Positions 10,301 to 20,746 of a stretch of DNA of 64,000 bases are shown here, piece after piece (the first letter of the stretch is position 1; every line of letters begins with the position of its first letter). The stretch is from Hydra vulgaris (lineage: Eukaryota > Cnidaria > Hydrozoa > Anthoathecata > Hydridae), in assembly GCF_038396675.1 (NCBI RefSeq), contig NC_088928.1:12434001-12498000 (forward strand), read 5' to 3'. Under the pieces are notes generated by a model, which ran no database searches, was not told where the DNA came from, and saw only the letters and a list, made by a program, of their open reading frames with translations. A program made the position numbers and the translations under genes.

Positions 10301-12860
10301 TCCATTGAAGTTGTTTTTCCTTCGAGATAATAGTTAAAATGAGTATCGCTTTGCTGATGACTTTTAATGCGATCTGAAAGTTTTCACCGATTTCCATACC
10401 TCCATTCCGAAACAATAAACTTGATTGAGCACCAGATCTGGTTAAATTAGGCAATCCAAAAAGTGAGCAAGGGAAACAAAGAGTGATGCCAAAGCCTTAT
10501 TCCAAACGAGCCAATCTCTTCTAAATTTTTCTCCGTTTCTTTGTTCCTCTATAAAAATGTAAGTAGGGAGTTTGCGTTCTTTTTGATCTCTTGGAAAATT
10601 GCTAGGATTTGAAGATGGTCCCATCAAAGTTATAATCGTTCGATCAGTGTCTGATATTGATTTCCATAATGCATGATCGTTAGAGGTTGGTTTGTATAGA
10701 AAGATCACTTTTATATATTTGCTGGTCATTGTGACGATCAACTACAAAATCCAACTGATTTTTTTTAAAGGTGACGACGTTTTTTGGGAGTCATCGATGT
10801 CATCGGCAAATAAATGTTTGTCGGAATTATGATCTGGCAACTCATTAGATTCATTGATACCGATTTCTATATTATAGAGCTATAAAGAAATATTTGTAAA
10901 CATATTTACTTTAATTATTCTTTCATGGATATCACAAGATTTAAAAATAATTTAATTACCTGCTTGCATTTATTTTCGTTTTTTGTCCAAAGGATACAAT
11001 CTAAAAACGTTTGTTTGTTTTTGTTTATGTTTTCTTTCCGAATCATCGCTCTTTTTCTACCAGCAGCTCCAGACATTTTGTTCAATCGTGGAGGTCTTTG
11101 ATTATTCATGCTAAAACTCATGACGATGCAAAAAATGTAAACTTTTTAAATTTTAAAAACGATGAGCTATAGGCTTTAATGCCCGGGGTAAACTACTTCA
11201 ATTGCCCCACCCCCCCACCCCTTTCCTCTTTGCGGCCCTGCCTAAAACTACGTTTAACGATTCCTAGATCGACTGGTAGTAAGGTTTCCTGAACTCTCAG
11301 AGAGGCTGATTCCATCAACAACTATAAATATCAGTATTAACAGTACCGTGGTGCGCATGGAAGGTGTTCCTGTTAGTGCTTTTGGGGTGCATTGTCAAGG
11401 CCACAAAAAGTACGCTTTGTTACGATTTTGAGTTGATTAGAAGAAATGAGAACGTCTTTTCATCATTGCAAGAAATCAATGCAAAAAAGTATCGTCTGAC
11501 GCTCATTAAGAGATAACAGAAGAGCAGCGTAGTTACTACCAAGGGGGCGCCAGCTAATGCCTCTAACCCATGAATAGAGTCAAGAATACCCAGCATGCAT
11601 TATCTTAAGGAGGTAACAATCTAACAGATTTACTAGTTGTAAATCTGTTAGATTTACATCTAGGTTATTATTCTAGTAGATAATTCTAGGCTATTATTCT
11701 TGTAGATTCTAGTAGGTGAAAAAGGGGTTTGAGGTTGGTTAACTGAAATTTTCTGTTTACCCTTAAAGTCTTGACCGTCAAGGCCTTTTATAAGACATTT
11801 GCCAGATGCAATTAACAACTGGCCTACATTGCTATTTTTATACCAATATTTTATCTGTTTTATACCAGTATCTTGCCTTCATTTAAAAGCTCTAAGGGCA
11901 ACAGTGTTTTAGGTTCGATTTAATTATTCTTAATCTTTGCTTTTGGTCATTAAGTTGTTGTTGCTAAGTTACTTTTAGTTTTACAATGAAGTGTTTAAAA
12001 TTTTGTACAAGCATTCTGAATCCAATTTTAGGTTTCGATGACAATTTTAAAATCATAAATAAATTTACCAATTATACTAACTATTTGCAATGCTATTGCA
12101 GTGCTCAATGCAATCATATTGCAGTGCTCAATGAAAAGTGCTTTAAATAAAAACTACATTCGAAATTTTTAAAATGATTATGATCAGTTAAATTCTAATA
12201 AACTTTGATTTTAGTTCTCAAGTCAATGTTTGTTTGAATTTAACTGAATTATTGGGTTTTTCGAACGTTTTTAAAGTCAATAAAACAAAAGAAGACAAAC
12301 GAATACAAATTAGTTTTTCGAACGTTTTTAAAGTCAATGAAACAAAAGAAGACAAACGAATACAAATTAGTTTTTCGAACGTTTTTAAAATCAATGAAAC
12401 AAAAGAAGACAAACGAATACAAATTAGTTTTTCAAACGTTTTTAAAGTCAATAAAACAAAAGAAGACAAATTAGTTTTTATTATTCACCTTCTTATATAG
12501 TTTTTTTTATATTATTCCTTTAAATAAAACAAATCTTGTAGTATTATCATCATAGGAATAAGATTAGTTTGCAAATCTATTTTACTTCGTACAAGATTGC
12601 TGCTTCATGTTGAGCGAATCATATAGATGTAAAGTGCATTTTGGTTAAAAATTTAAATAAAAAAAATAAGATTTTAAATTAATCAATTTTTTCAATTGTT
12701 ATAGGATGCAATTGCTTTACTCAACCTTGGAGCGTTGTATCACTTGATGGGAAGATCCAAAGATGCTAAAAAATCTTATACTGACGCTTTGAAGTTAGAT
12801 CCAACAAATCCTATACTGTTGGAGAACATAAAAAAACTAGAAAAGATAACAAGAGTGTAA
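1303..12860 (+). CDS. TPR-repeat protein, TMTC-like, 3' end of gene (4 exons)
   Basis: Four exons join in phase: 1303-1387, 1996-2110, 2484-2547 and 12705-12860, each with AG acceptors and GT donors, ending in TAA. The about 140 residues show tetratricopeptide helices with the usual small/large pattern, such as DYTKAEQYFKKAIFLDP, LDEALSTLKKALQILP, LNLGALYHLMGRS and AKKSYTDALKLDP. The tail LLENIKKLEKITRV resembles the end of TMTC (transmembrane and TPR-containing O-mannosyltransferase) proteins, in which C-terminal TPRs face the ER lumen. That family name is recalled, not searched. Upstream exons, including any membrane segments, lie outside the window. The last intron is 10.2 kb and full of repeats and a hAT transposon. 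Another TPR protein family is possible; that this is a TPR gene is well supported. Confidence 0.75.
1479..1622. repeat. 36-bp tandem repeat, about 4 copies
   Basis: The unit starts CTGAGAACCCATAAATATCC and continues with TTAAAACTACCAGTAA (36 bp). The first copy is the most diverged. It lies in the intron between two TPR exons. The unit is a multiple of three, which explains the spurious minus-strand reading frame here. Confidence 0.9.
1996..2110 (+). CDS. TPR gene exon
   Basis: Acceptor TTCAG, donor GTGTTT. It encodes GHALVSQNKLDEAL and a second TPR helix pair, ending with the first two bases of an arginine codon (phase 2). Confidence 0.8.
2242..2483. repeat. 36-bp minisatellite made of a splice acceptor plus exon start
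   Basis: About seven diverged copies of a 36-bp unit run directly into the coding exon at 2484. Each complete copy carries TTTTAG (or TTTGAG) followed by a variant of GGAGATAAAAGAC and then the next dozen bases of the exon; one copy is internally deleted. Several copies have CTCTTAA or TATTAA where the exon reads TATGAA, which puts a stop in the exon's frame. Confidence 0.85.
2484..2547 (+). CDS. TPR gene exon next to minisatellite
   Basis: Acceptor TTTTAG, donor GTAAGA. The leading G completes the arginine codon of the previous exon, followed by 21 codons beginning EIKDYENALYYQLQ. Its first 36 bases are the terminal copy of the upstream minisatellite. Confidence 0.75.
2840..3010 (+). repeat. 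Dispersed repeat, inverted partner at 7505-7680
   Basis: The reverse complement of 7505-7680 aligns along this stretch, for example AATATGAACTCAAAAAAAGA against AATATGAACTTAAAGAGTAA and GATATTTCTTAG against GATATTGCTTCAG. Both copies probably derive from one unidentified TE. Confidence 0.6.
2999..3122. repeat. About 45-50-bp tandem repeat, 3 copies
   Basis: The block AATTTAACAAGATATGCCAG, followed by AGATAT or ATACATT, recurs three times with small indels. Confidence 0.75.
3385..4133. repeat. 25-bp minisatellite, about 30 copies
   Basis: The unit is TACTACAAACATCTTCTAAA plus ATATG or ATATT (25 bp), repeated almost without interruption. Variants are limited to G/T at the last base, CTTCC for CTTCT, and single substitutions. 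It lies in the last intron of the TPR gene. Confidence 0.97.
4134..5160. other. AT-rich intron sequence, no recognised feature
   Basis: No open reading frame, RNA gene or clear repeat was recognised here. Confidence 0.5.
5160..5520. repeat. Degenerate about 36-bp tandem repeat
   Basis: About nine imperfect copies of a block reading roughly GATGATAGGTTTTCTTCAAA then TTTTTGAGTCACTTCC, with frequent indels. Older and more diverged than the 25-bp array. Confidence 0.8.
5521..6640. other. AT-rich intron sequence, no recognised gene
   Basis: The short reading frames at 5763-5954 and 6162-6383 are compositionally biased (TATATGTATA runs, Phe/Cys/Tyr-rich) and resemble no family. A possible TE end, CAGGGTTGGCACC, begins at about 6647. 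Confidence 0.4.
6784..6897. repeat. 22-bp tandem repeat, about 5 copies
   Basis: The unit is AACTACTTACAAGTTGGATT plus TT. The last three copies are identical and the first two diverged. Confidence 0.9.
7505..7680 (-). repeat. Dispersed repeat, inverted partner of 2840-3010
   Basis: Minus-strand reading gives an acidic stretch, SDSDIASENDVVIF, that could be the remnant of a TE protein. The surrounding 6900-8150 shows no gene. Confidence 0.55.
8158..8304. mobile_element. Small MITE-like element with internal tandem repeat
   Basis: Terminal inverted repeats ACTTAAAAGACTAAAAATAT (left, 8161) and its complement (right, about 8282-8301) flank about 110 bp made of three copies of an ATAAAACATAATATTTTTAA-type unit. 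Confidence 0.7.
8880..11121 (-). pseudogene. ZMYM1-like hAT transposase, decayed
   Basis: Minus-strand fragments occur in the order of the TTF/ZMYM1-type hAT family: a basic N-terminus (from 11121, MSFSMNNQRPPRLNKMSG), a TTF-like segment with LPTYIFIEEQRNGEKFRRDW (about 10,570-10,510), WKVNLQCILDVTTFLAFRG (about 10,160), GSNQKLFKNKSGNFLGAL (about 9,970) and the hAT dimerisation end LPVSTSEGERSFSNLGVIKD followed by YLRSSMGQERL (about 9,070-8,960). Frameshifts and stops separate the pieces, and a 22-bp tandem repeat interrupts the middle. Intact members catalyse hAT cut-and-paste; this copy cannot encode a full protein. Family assignment is by recalled motif similarity. Confidence 0.75.
9408..9530. 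repeat. 22-bp tandem repeat inside hAT element
   Basis: 5.6 almost perfect copies of CTGCCATATTAGCTTGATAT plus AC. It interrupts the hAT transposase remnant, so it arose after or during decay. Confidence 0.95.
11249..11530 (+). mobile_element. LINE 5'-region fragment, related to 16,055-16,230
   Basis: Shares an order of blocks with the sequence upstream of the LINE at 16 kb: CTGGTAGTNAGGTTTCC, CTCTCAGAGAG, GATTCCATCAACA, a CATGGA block and GGTGTGCATTGTC-like sequence. It appears to be the 5' leader of the same LINE family without its coding region. Confidence 0.6.
11618..11654. repeat. Perfect 15-bp hairpin
   Basis: Arms at 11618-11632 and 11640-11654 are exact complements with a 7-base loop. 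Confidence 0.9.
12255..12477. repeat. 57-bp minisatellite, about 4 copies
   Basis: The unit begins TTTTTCGAACGTTTTTAAAG and ends GAATACAAATTAG. Because 57 is a multiple of three, it keeps frames open on both strands, producing an 88-codon plus and an 83-codon minus frame of near-identical 19-residue repeats. Neither is likely to be a gene. Confidence 0.95.
12705..12860 (+). CDS. TPR gene terminal exon
   Basis: Acceptor TATAG before 12705, phase 0. It encodes 51 codons from DAIALLNLGALY to KITRV and the TAA stop. This is the final TPR helix pair and a short charged tail. Confidence 0.8.
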   Translation, partial: DAIALLNLGALYHLMGRSKDAKKSYTDALKLDPTNPILLENIKKLEKITRV

Positions 12861-14220
12861 AATAGTTTATTAAAATTTTTGTAAATTACTTTTCGATAGT
12901 TTTAATGCCTACTCCTGCTAAAATTTCTAATACTTAATACCAGCAAAGTTGAAAATGAGTAACATAACTTTTGAACACTAATGGTTATTAAATGAAATTT
13001 AAAATCTGTTTATGAATGTTTAGTAAAATATGCCAAAGAAGTTTTATCGATTCGTCCTCTCACTCGATTATTTTGAAACCCTATACAGGCTTAGAGTAGG
13101 CAAATTAAATCTAATTGGTTGATTTTGAAAAAGAAGCTTGTGCACGCTTGCTAAAGTTAAAACGTGTCAAAAAGCGTATTGAACAAAAAGAAAAAAATAA
13201 TAGCATAAAAAATCAAATTAAAAAAAAACAAAAAATTATGACTTTTCTTTCAAATTTTGTAGATTATAGTACTTATATACTTTTATAAAACTTCACAAAT
13301 CAAAACAGCCGTGTTTTTCAAAACATTATCTTGAAAAATAAAGATTTTAAAAGCGTAGTTTGCTTTCCTAACGGTTTTGATAACTCTAAGACATAAAAAA
13401 GACAACCATTGCAATAAACTTTAAAACAGATGATGAAACTTGACTATGCTGCGATTCATCCGATATATTTTTCACAAAAGTTTTATAATTTACCTTGTAA
13501 TATAAATTGAATATTAATAACTTGGTATGATTTTTTCACATTACGTTCTTATTTATCCTATCATTTAGAAAAACATATAAAATAAAATGACCTAATAGCT
13601 TTTTAGAACTTTATCCTAATTAATCCCATATATTAAAATTATATACATTCTTAAAATTTTTAATTTTAACAATATTCCTTATTGGTTGTTTTAGCTAGGC
13701 TAGGTAATTTGCAACATTCTCAAATTAAAAACAATTGTAAGCAAGAGGTGAATTGAATTGACTTTGATAATGTATAGTAATAAAATGTATTGTAATATTA
13801 TGACAAAACGTAATAAATTATAAGAAAAAGTCTATGATATGATCTCCACAAGTTTGTTTTGTTATAGCAAATTGATTACCAAAACTTTCGGTAAAAAGAA
13901 TATCTTTTAACACAACGCACTTTTATGGAGACCTAAGTGTAAACAAGAAAAAACGCAAACATACAAATTCATGTTGTAGTTTATTTCAATTTTAAAAGTA
14001 CTTCTTTAGGTGTACTCCAAATCAGCCTTCTCAAAATTTATATTTAAAAAGCAACTTCTTTAGAGTTAGATTCACTTGGAACATGTAACCTAGTTCTGTA
14101 AATCATAAGTAAAAATTTTCTTTTTGCAAAAACTTATATATTCAACTTTTTATAATTAACAAGTTTTTAAAATTAAAAAGTAATTAACATATTAAAAACG
14201 TTGTAGCGTTGATGTCCTAA
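12861..14220. other. 3' flank of TPR gene, no recognised gene
   Basis: AT-rich sequence that must contain the 3' UTR. A lysine-rich stretch near 13,115-13,260 is open in one frame but matches nothing I recognise. Confidence 0.45.
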
Positions 14221-14221
14221 T

Positions 14222-14297
14222 TGTTTCATTAGTGATGAAATGTTTCATTAGTGATGAAATGTTTCATTAGTGATGAAATGTTTCATTAGTGATGAAA
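14222..14297. repeat. 19-bp palindromic unit, 4 tandem copies
   Basis: TGTTTCATTAGTGATGAAA is repeated four times exactly. Within each copy TTTCAT and ATGAAA are complementary, so the array can form serial hairpins. Confidence 0.95.
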
Positions 14298-14299
14298 TA

Positions 14300-14500
14300 A
14301 TACCAAATTACCAATCACCAGAAGTCCATATCTTTATCGCAATATGTTTGGCACACTTCTGATGCTTTGTTTTCATTGCAACTGTTGATTTGAGTTTCCT
14401 GACTTGCCAACAGTCCTTAAAACCAAAATCCTTTAATTTTTTTCGAACAGTTTGCACAAAAACGTTTACATTACCATCATGGAGATTTTATCAGTTTTGT
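14300..14500 (-). pseudogene. Tc1-like transposase fragment
   Basis: The minus strand encodes VQTVRKKLKDFGFK, then KHQKCAKHIAIKIW and TSGDW before a stop. This recalls the second helix-turn-helix and following segment of Tc1/mariner transposases (RTIRRRL...G, then H..R..FA....W...DW). No DDE domain follows, so it is a truncated remnant. Confidence 0.45.
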
Positions 14501-14959
14501 GGTATCAAATCTGTAGCAAATGTTCTTTAAACATTTTTGATAAAACACTATGATATAAACGAGATAAAGGAAATTAAAAAAAATTATAAATAAATTGCAT
14601 AATAAAAACAATAATCTTGATAATGACAGACGTATCAGACTATCACAATGTATAATATATATTTATTCGCATATTTGGCTTCAGAATTGGAGGTCCATAT
14701 TTCAAAGCCGTCTCTTGGCTATATATGAGGTATGTTTAAAAAGTCAGGTGACTTCAAATATCGCAAACTATATACATTTGATTTTAACATTTTTTGTTTT
14801 GTTATTTTTGTTGACATATCCCAAATATTTTTTTACAGTTTTTAGAGTAAAGCTTTTTAGTTTTTTATTTATAGATAAAAATATCAGACATGTTTTGGTG
14901 TGCATGGCAGTTTTCTGTTATTTAAAAAAATGGATAAAAAAAATTGCATTTAATTTTGA

Positions 14960-15560
14960 ATAAAAAAATGGCACTAAGTGCTTCATGACAGTAGTACATC
15001 CAAGATATTCCAAGATATCCAAGATATTATAGAAGATGCCAATAACCTTGCTCTGGACGTTCCAGCACATTAGCAACAGATAAAATTGTTTAAGCAGTAA
15101 AAAAGTTTAAATAATCGTCGAATTACTATTAAAGAAGTTGACGATGATGTCGGCATGTTAGTGGGTTCCTGCCATGCATTTTCTTTAGATATTTTGTGTG
15201 TCAACAAAATTAGTTCAAAGTTAGATCAACTATTGATCAAGAGCTTTTTAATAACGCAAATAATGACCCCGATTTGATCAAAAAAATCATAACTAGTAAT
15301 GAATCATGGATGTATAATTATGACGTCAAAACCAAATTCCAATGGAAGTACCCAAGAAAATAAGAGCAAAATAAGAACGCCAAGTTCGATCAAAAATCTA
15401 TTTTGGCTCCTGCATCACGATAATGCATTCATTGTAGCTTGTGAGAGAGTTCTTGGCCAAAAACACAATCATAACCTATCCGCCATATTTACCTGATTTG
15501 GCTAATTTGTTTATTAGAATTGTTTCGAGGAATTAAAAAAGCGTTGGCATAAGTGTGTTA
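14960..15560 (+). pseudogene. Mariner-type transposase remnant
   Basis: Plus-strand fragments in mariner order: NNRRITIKEVDDDVGMLVGS (about 15,110-15,170), DPDLIKKIITSNESWMYNYD (about 15,265-15,325), KTKFQWKYPRK, a KNAKFDQKS segment, LLHHDNAF (about 15,405) and YLPDLANLF (about 15,485). Mariner catalytic regions normally read SGDESW and LHDNAPAH with a long stretch between. Here the block before HHDNA is shortened by an internal deletion and the pieces lie in different frames with stops. Terminal inverted repeats were not convincingly found. Confidence 0.7.
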
Positions 15561-16019
15561 TACCTGCGAGTGAATAATTTATCCAACTATGTTTTAGATG
15601 CAGTATGATATTTTTTTTAAAGAGAGTTTCTTTTATGTGTAAGTCTAAGTACCATCTTAAATTTAGTTATAGCCCATATTTTTGTTAAACCAAGTGTTTC
15701 AGCGGTTGTTTATTTATAACAATTGTTAGGATTAAAATAAAGACAATGGTGGTAAATATGCTATAAAATTTCTCATATTCACGAATTTTATCATAAAAAG
15801 AATTGGTTGTATATCCAATAGTCCAGGTTCTAAGGCAAAGACTTAAGGCATAAACAGATTCTATCTGTTAACCAGCCTCGTACCCTTTTCTATTATGCTG
15901 GCGCAGAGGTACGTATAACACATTGTTTCCAGTTTAGGATGTTGAATGCTGGATCTTCTTGACTCAATGAATGGGTTTTGCTTGTATCTCTGTTTTTTGA
16001 CTAAACAACTAATTAAATT

Positions 16020-18840
16020 TTCTCCTAATGAGGGTGCAGCTCAGTTTTATGGTTCCAAGGCCAGCTGGTAGTCAGGTTTCCCGAGCTCTTTGGTAGCTCT
16101 CAGAGAGACTAATTCCATCAACAGTTGTAAAATGTCATAGTACTAGCAGTGCCATGTTATGCATGGACAGTGGCCTTGTTTGTAATTTTGGTGTGCATTG
16201 TCGAGACCACATTTGGAGCCCTTAACGGCTTAAGGTTTAATAATAGAATTAAGGCAATTGCTTGGACTATTAAATAATTTACTGAGTACTTTCTATGCTT
16301 TGAGTCAAGTTCTTAAACAAATTTAAAAATGACTAAAGTACCAAAAACTATAAAACACAAAAAACCATTGTCGTCATCAAGATCCTATCCTATCCCTAAA
16401 CCTATCATTTACTAATATTCGTGGTCATCTAAGTAACTTTTCTTCTGTTAAGTCTTATCTCTTGCAAAGTTCACCAGACCTACTTGCTTTTTGTGAGCTA
16501 AGACTACTTTGAGTTCAGCTGTCTCATCTTCTGATCTTAGTATTGATCTATTTATGTGCTTTCGTTTAGCACCACTTTACTGTATCGCCTTTCTCTTTGT
16601 TCTATATTGCTCTTCTTCATCTCAAGACTGCACTATTTTCGATGTTATTTCTGATCAAATTAACCAAGCCCTTTCTCTTTATCCATCAGCCAATATTGTT
16701 GTTGTTGGTAACTTTAATGCTCATCACACTGAATGGCTTGGCTCTAGTGTCAGTGACTCTGCAGGCGTCAAGGGCAACAACTTTTGCCTTTCTCAATCTC
16801 TAACAAATAGTCAACTTTCCAACTCGCTCTTCAGACAATTCGAATCATTTACCTTCTCTACTCGACTTATGTCTAGTTTCTTATCCTAGTAAGTGCTCAT
16901 TTTTTATACATTTACCCTTAAGTGTTTCTGATCACGGTTTGATTACTCTAAAACTATTATCTCATTCTTCTTCATCATCAGAATCCCCCATCATCATATC
17001 TCTTACAACTACCTTAAAGTTGAATGGGACTATTTCCATCATTTTCTTTGTGATGGCCCTTGGGTAGAAATCTTACGTCTTCCTGCCGACAAATGTGCTT
17101 CTTACGTAACTTCTTGGATTCAGACTGACACGGAATCTTTTATTCCCTCTCGACAATTTCAAGTCAAGCCTCACTCTTCAAAAATTAGGCTCCCGTGACT
17201 TCTATAGAATCTTTAATAGTATCAATAATAAGAGCAGATCTTGTATGGTTCAGAATTTGTCATCTCACCTAAAGAAAAAGCTGAGTTGTTTGCTAAAAAC
17301 TTTTCATCAATATCTTGATTCTACTAGTTGTGTTCTACAAGATATAACCAACAAACAGGTTGATCCACTGCTTGACATTCGCATCACTTCAGCTTCTATA
17401 TCTAAAGTGATTTCCTACTTAGACACTTCTACAGCTTGTGGTCCAGACAACATACCTCTTATAGTCTCGCAGAAGTGTTCTTCGGAGCTATTGTCTATAC
17501 ATTCAACACTGTTTAACAAATGCTTATCAGAGTCTTATTTTCCAACCTGCTGAAAAGCGGCATCCGTTTTCCCTATTTTCAAAAACTCTGGAGAGCGATC
17601 TGACACGTCTAACTACAGTCCCATTAGTCTTGTTCCTATTATAAGCAAGGCTTTTGAATCTTTAATTAGCACACGGATTTTAATCGTCTCGTTCTAGAGC
17701 TGATTTGCATTGTGCATTAGATAGATGTGAAGAGGTTCTATCGCTCTTGAAATTTCTAAAGCTTTTGATAAAGTTTGGCATGCTTGTCTTCTCCATAAGC
17801 TTTCTTTTTATTGTGTATCAGGTAACATTTTTAAGGTTTTGAATCCTTCCCTTGCAACCGCAGTATAAAAGTTATCCTCACTGGACAGCACTAATCTTCG
17901 TTTCCTGTAATTTCAGGGGTTCCTCAAGCTTCTATCATTGGCTCTATACTCTTTTTAATTTACATTAACGATCTTCCAGATATTCTCACATCTAAGGTGG
18001 CATTGTTCACAGATATACTACTATTTATTCTTGTCTTATTAAAAAGTAAACACTCTCTGATTGCTTGGAGGGGACATTTGAGCTTGAAAAGGATCTTACT
18101 TCTGCTACAGCATGGGGCTCTCAGTGACTAGTAAACTTTAATTGATTTTTTTTTTAATTTTTTTAGCCAATTGTTATCACATTAATCTAGATCTTCCTAT
18201 ATTTATGAACGGCAATGTACTCGATGAGTCATCTACCCTTCATCATCTAGGATTAACTCTTACTACCGATCTTTCTTGGAAAGTATATATCAAATCGATT
18301 GCAAAATTAGCATCAACTAAGATTGCATCGCTTTACCGCACTTTCCACCTTCTTACTCCGGGTTCTATTCTTTTTCTCTATAAATCTCAAATCTGTCCTT
18401 GTAAGGAATACTGTTGCCATATCTGGGGCGGATCTTCCAATGATGCTTTTTTTTTTTTTAGAAAAGATGCAAAGACGCATTGTAAACATAATTGGACCTG
18501 CTTTTGCATCTAACCTCCTACCATTATCACGTCGTAATGTTGCTTCTCTTTCTCTTTTCTATAAATACTATTATGAGCACTGCTCTAAAGAGCTAGCTTC
18601 TCTTGTGTCATCTACTAAAATTAATTCTCGTGTTACATCATTCAATTAAGTGTCATCCTTTTACTATAACTGTTCCTAAAAGCTCCAAAAATGCTTATTT
18701 GTTCTTCGGAATTCGCTTCCTTCGTTTTTCTTTCCTGATGTACATAATTTGCAATCTTTTAAGTCGTCTGTCAATTGTCTTGCTCTATAAACTTCATCTT
18801 TTCTCTTCCAGTAACTTCCAACTCTAATAGTGGTTGCTTG
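16020..18840 (+). mobile_element. CR1/jockey-like LINE, decayed
   Basis: A leader at 16,020-16,250 (also present at 11.25 kb) is followed by endonuclease (about 16,400-16,980) and reverse transcriptase (about 17,245-18,130) remnants and a C-terminal region to about 18,830. The 5' and 3' limits are approximate; no poly(A) or target duplication was identified. Confidence 0.7.
16400..18640 (+). pseudogene. LINE ORF2: endonuclease and reverse transcriptase, broken
   Basis: The endonuclease part shows TNIRGHLSNFSSVKSYLLQS, then SANIVVVGNFNAHHTEWLG, where the usual GDFN reads GNFN, and SDHGL near 16,927. The reverse transcriptase shows DTSTACGPDNIPLIVSQK (about 17,420), SDTSNYSPISLVP (about 17,600), ISKAFDKVWHA (about 17,755), SGVPQAS for the usual SGVPQGS (about 17,915), and FTDILLFIL where FADD is expected (about 18,005). 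The C-terminal segment has LHHLGLTLTTDLSW (about 18,235). At least six frameshifts or stops and an endonuclease deletion make it inactive. Confidence 0.8.
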
Positions 18841-18859
18841 CAGCTAGGGATGGCTCTTT

Positions 18860-19225
18860 TTCTTACTTTTTTTTTTACTTATGAGTAAGTTAATTTTTAT
18901 CAAAAAAGTAAATAACATAATTTTAAACGTTTAATGTAAATTTACATTTCCGTAAATTTACATTAAACGTATAAGTAATAGATTTTTTTGAAACAAATTT
19001 TACTTTATAATATAAGTTTTTTTACTTTCAAAAGTAAGTTATGTAAAAGAAGGTTACATCAAAAAGTAATTTTCTTTTACATGTAAAAGTAAGTCACATA
19101 AAAAAGCAGTTCAATTTTACAGTTAAAAGTTAATTACTTTTGAAAATTACATTACATAATATAAAAGTTTGTCAAACTGTAATTTACATTTACCTATAAA
19201 AGTAACTTATTAAAAAAAAGTCATT
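18860..19225. repeat. AAGTAA-rich low-complexity block with perfect hairpin
   Basis: Runs of AAGTAA and TTACTT variants fill the block. At 18927-18945 and 18952-18970 lie exact 19-bp complementary arms (ACGTTTAATGTAAATTTAC) with a 6-base loop. Confidence 0.75.
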
Positions 19226-19302
19226 AAAAAAAAACTTGCATACGAAAATAAATTACATGAAAGTACGGGCGTGCAAAAAAGCAGATTGGTTATTACAAAT
19301 AT

Positions 19303-20476
19303 ATGAACGATAGAACGAAAGAAATTGTTGACAAAATTATTGAAAGAGTTGGTGAAAATAAACTAGAGAATTTAACTTACCATAAAAATGGACGATAGAT
19401 TGCCGTGTTTAAATCAATAAATGATGCGAATGCTATGATGAAAAAAGAAATTGACATAACCGAATGCTTGTAGTTTTCACAAAAAGAGAAGATTTCTCAT
19501 AACAATCAAATGTGACCCTACAATTAAAGACAATGAACTATCTGAAAAGTTAACACCGTATATTGAAAACATTGTTTCTGTAAAACATACAACATGATTT
19601 TGATAAACCAATCGAAGATGGTAGACGACTATCTAGAGTCAAATTGAAAGTTTTGGTCAGGGACATACCACACCATATTGAAAGAAAAGGTGCAAAAATT
19701 GTATTAAACTTAGCTGGGAAGGATTTTTTATGTAGAAACTGTAACAATACCCATGCACCATAAGAGAAAGATGTCTTACAATTAAATCGCAAAACTACAG
19801 AGACAAGAATAATATACCTACAAATGATAAAAATAAAGAAGAAATTTCGTCATAAAAACAACCCGTGTTCCAATTCACTGCTCCTACACCTTTCTCCTCA
19901 AATCAAGACTTAACAAGAGGAAAGGTAAATGATTTTATTTATTCAAAAAATTAAAGCAATTTAACTTTTTAGATAAAGAGTCTTGCCCTACCAAGGGAGG
20001 TGAAAAATAAAATTAAAACTACTCAAATAGAATACCAATCAGCTTTTGACGAAGCGAGAAAGCAAGAGCGAGAAAAAGTACATCACCCTGTTGAAAATCT
20101 TACTATTGTAGAGGACCCCTTTAATCGAGTTAAATCTAAATCACAAAAGAAAAAAGATCAAAAAACGGAAAGAAGAAGAGAAGACGGCAAAATTTCGAGC
20201 GAAAATGACTTTGATGGTAATTCGGTGACGGAGATCACAATATTAGATAATGTAAACGATAGAAAACGGATACACCCTCAAACGCAGATAAAAGAAAAAC
20301 CGACGGTAAAAAAGCGTCAAAACAATAAACCAAAATGGTTTTTTTTTAAAAAAGACTTTTCTAAAAGGAAAAACGGTGTTGGATATGCATATGTTTTTTC
20401 ATTATCTATATTTATTCTTTTTGTTTGTTTGTCCTTGTTTGTACTAACTTTTTGTTTGATCTTACTCTTTCCTTAA
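19303..20476 (+). pseudogene. LINE ORF1-like, decayed
   Basis: Begins around MNDRTKEIVDKIIERVGENK. Near 19,700-19,765 the fragments IVLNLAGKDFLCRNCNN and THAP resemble a C-x2-C zinc-knuckle start. A 158-codon open stretch from 20000 is highly charged (KQEREKVHHPVE, KKKDQKTERRRED) and ends with about 25 hydrophobic residues, an odd ending that may be frame drift. ORF1 proteins of this class bind LINE RNA; this copy has several stops before 20,000. Confidence 0.5.
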
Positions 20477-20746
20477 ATTTTTAGTCTTTAAATTTTTCTT
20501 TAAAAGAAAACGAATCGTTATCTTTTACTTTTATATTTTAATTTTTTTTTTATAATTAGTTTCTTAACTATAGATATTTAAGTATTGGTCTTCTTCTTAT
20601 CCTGCCAATATTTATTTTTATTTATGAGCTTCGAAACTGTATATATTATTTAACGGCAAAAAAAATAATTGAAAAAAAAAAAAAACTTATCAGTGAGGTT
20701 TTTCTCAAAAGCTTTCTCCTGATCCAAAATTTTTTGGATAAAAAAA

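Larger units (their letters stand above)
8660..11240 (-). mobile_element. hAT-superfamily DNA transposon with 8-bp TSD
   Basis: The left end CAGGCCCGCCCAGAGC and the reverse complement of the right end, CAGGGCCGCAAAGAGG, form short imperfect inverted repeats starting CAGG, as in many hAT elements. They are flanked by CCTAAAAT (8652-8659) and CCTAAAAC (11241-11248), an 8-bp duplication matching at 7 of 8 positions, the hAT length. The element is 2,581 bp, lies antisense in the last intron of the TPR gene, and carries a decayed minus-strand transposase. Confidence 0.8.

Noticed and set aside
12218..12500. Two overlapping reading frames of 83 and 88 codons on opposite strands
   Set aside because: Both are produced by a 57-bp tandem repeat, a multiple of three; the peptide is the same 19-residue unit repeated, with no gene features.
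14595..14963. 122-codon plus-strand frame
   Set aside because: Low-complexity, Ile/Phe-rich; no family resemblance and overlaps TE debris.
19550..19792. 80-codon minus-strand frame
   Set aside because: Antisense to the LINE ORF1 remnant.
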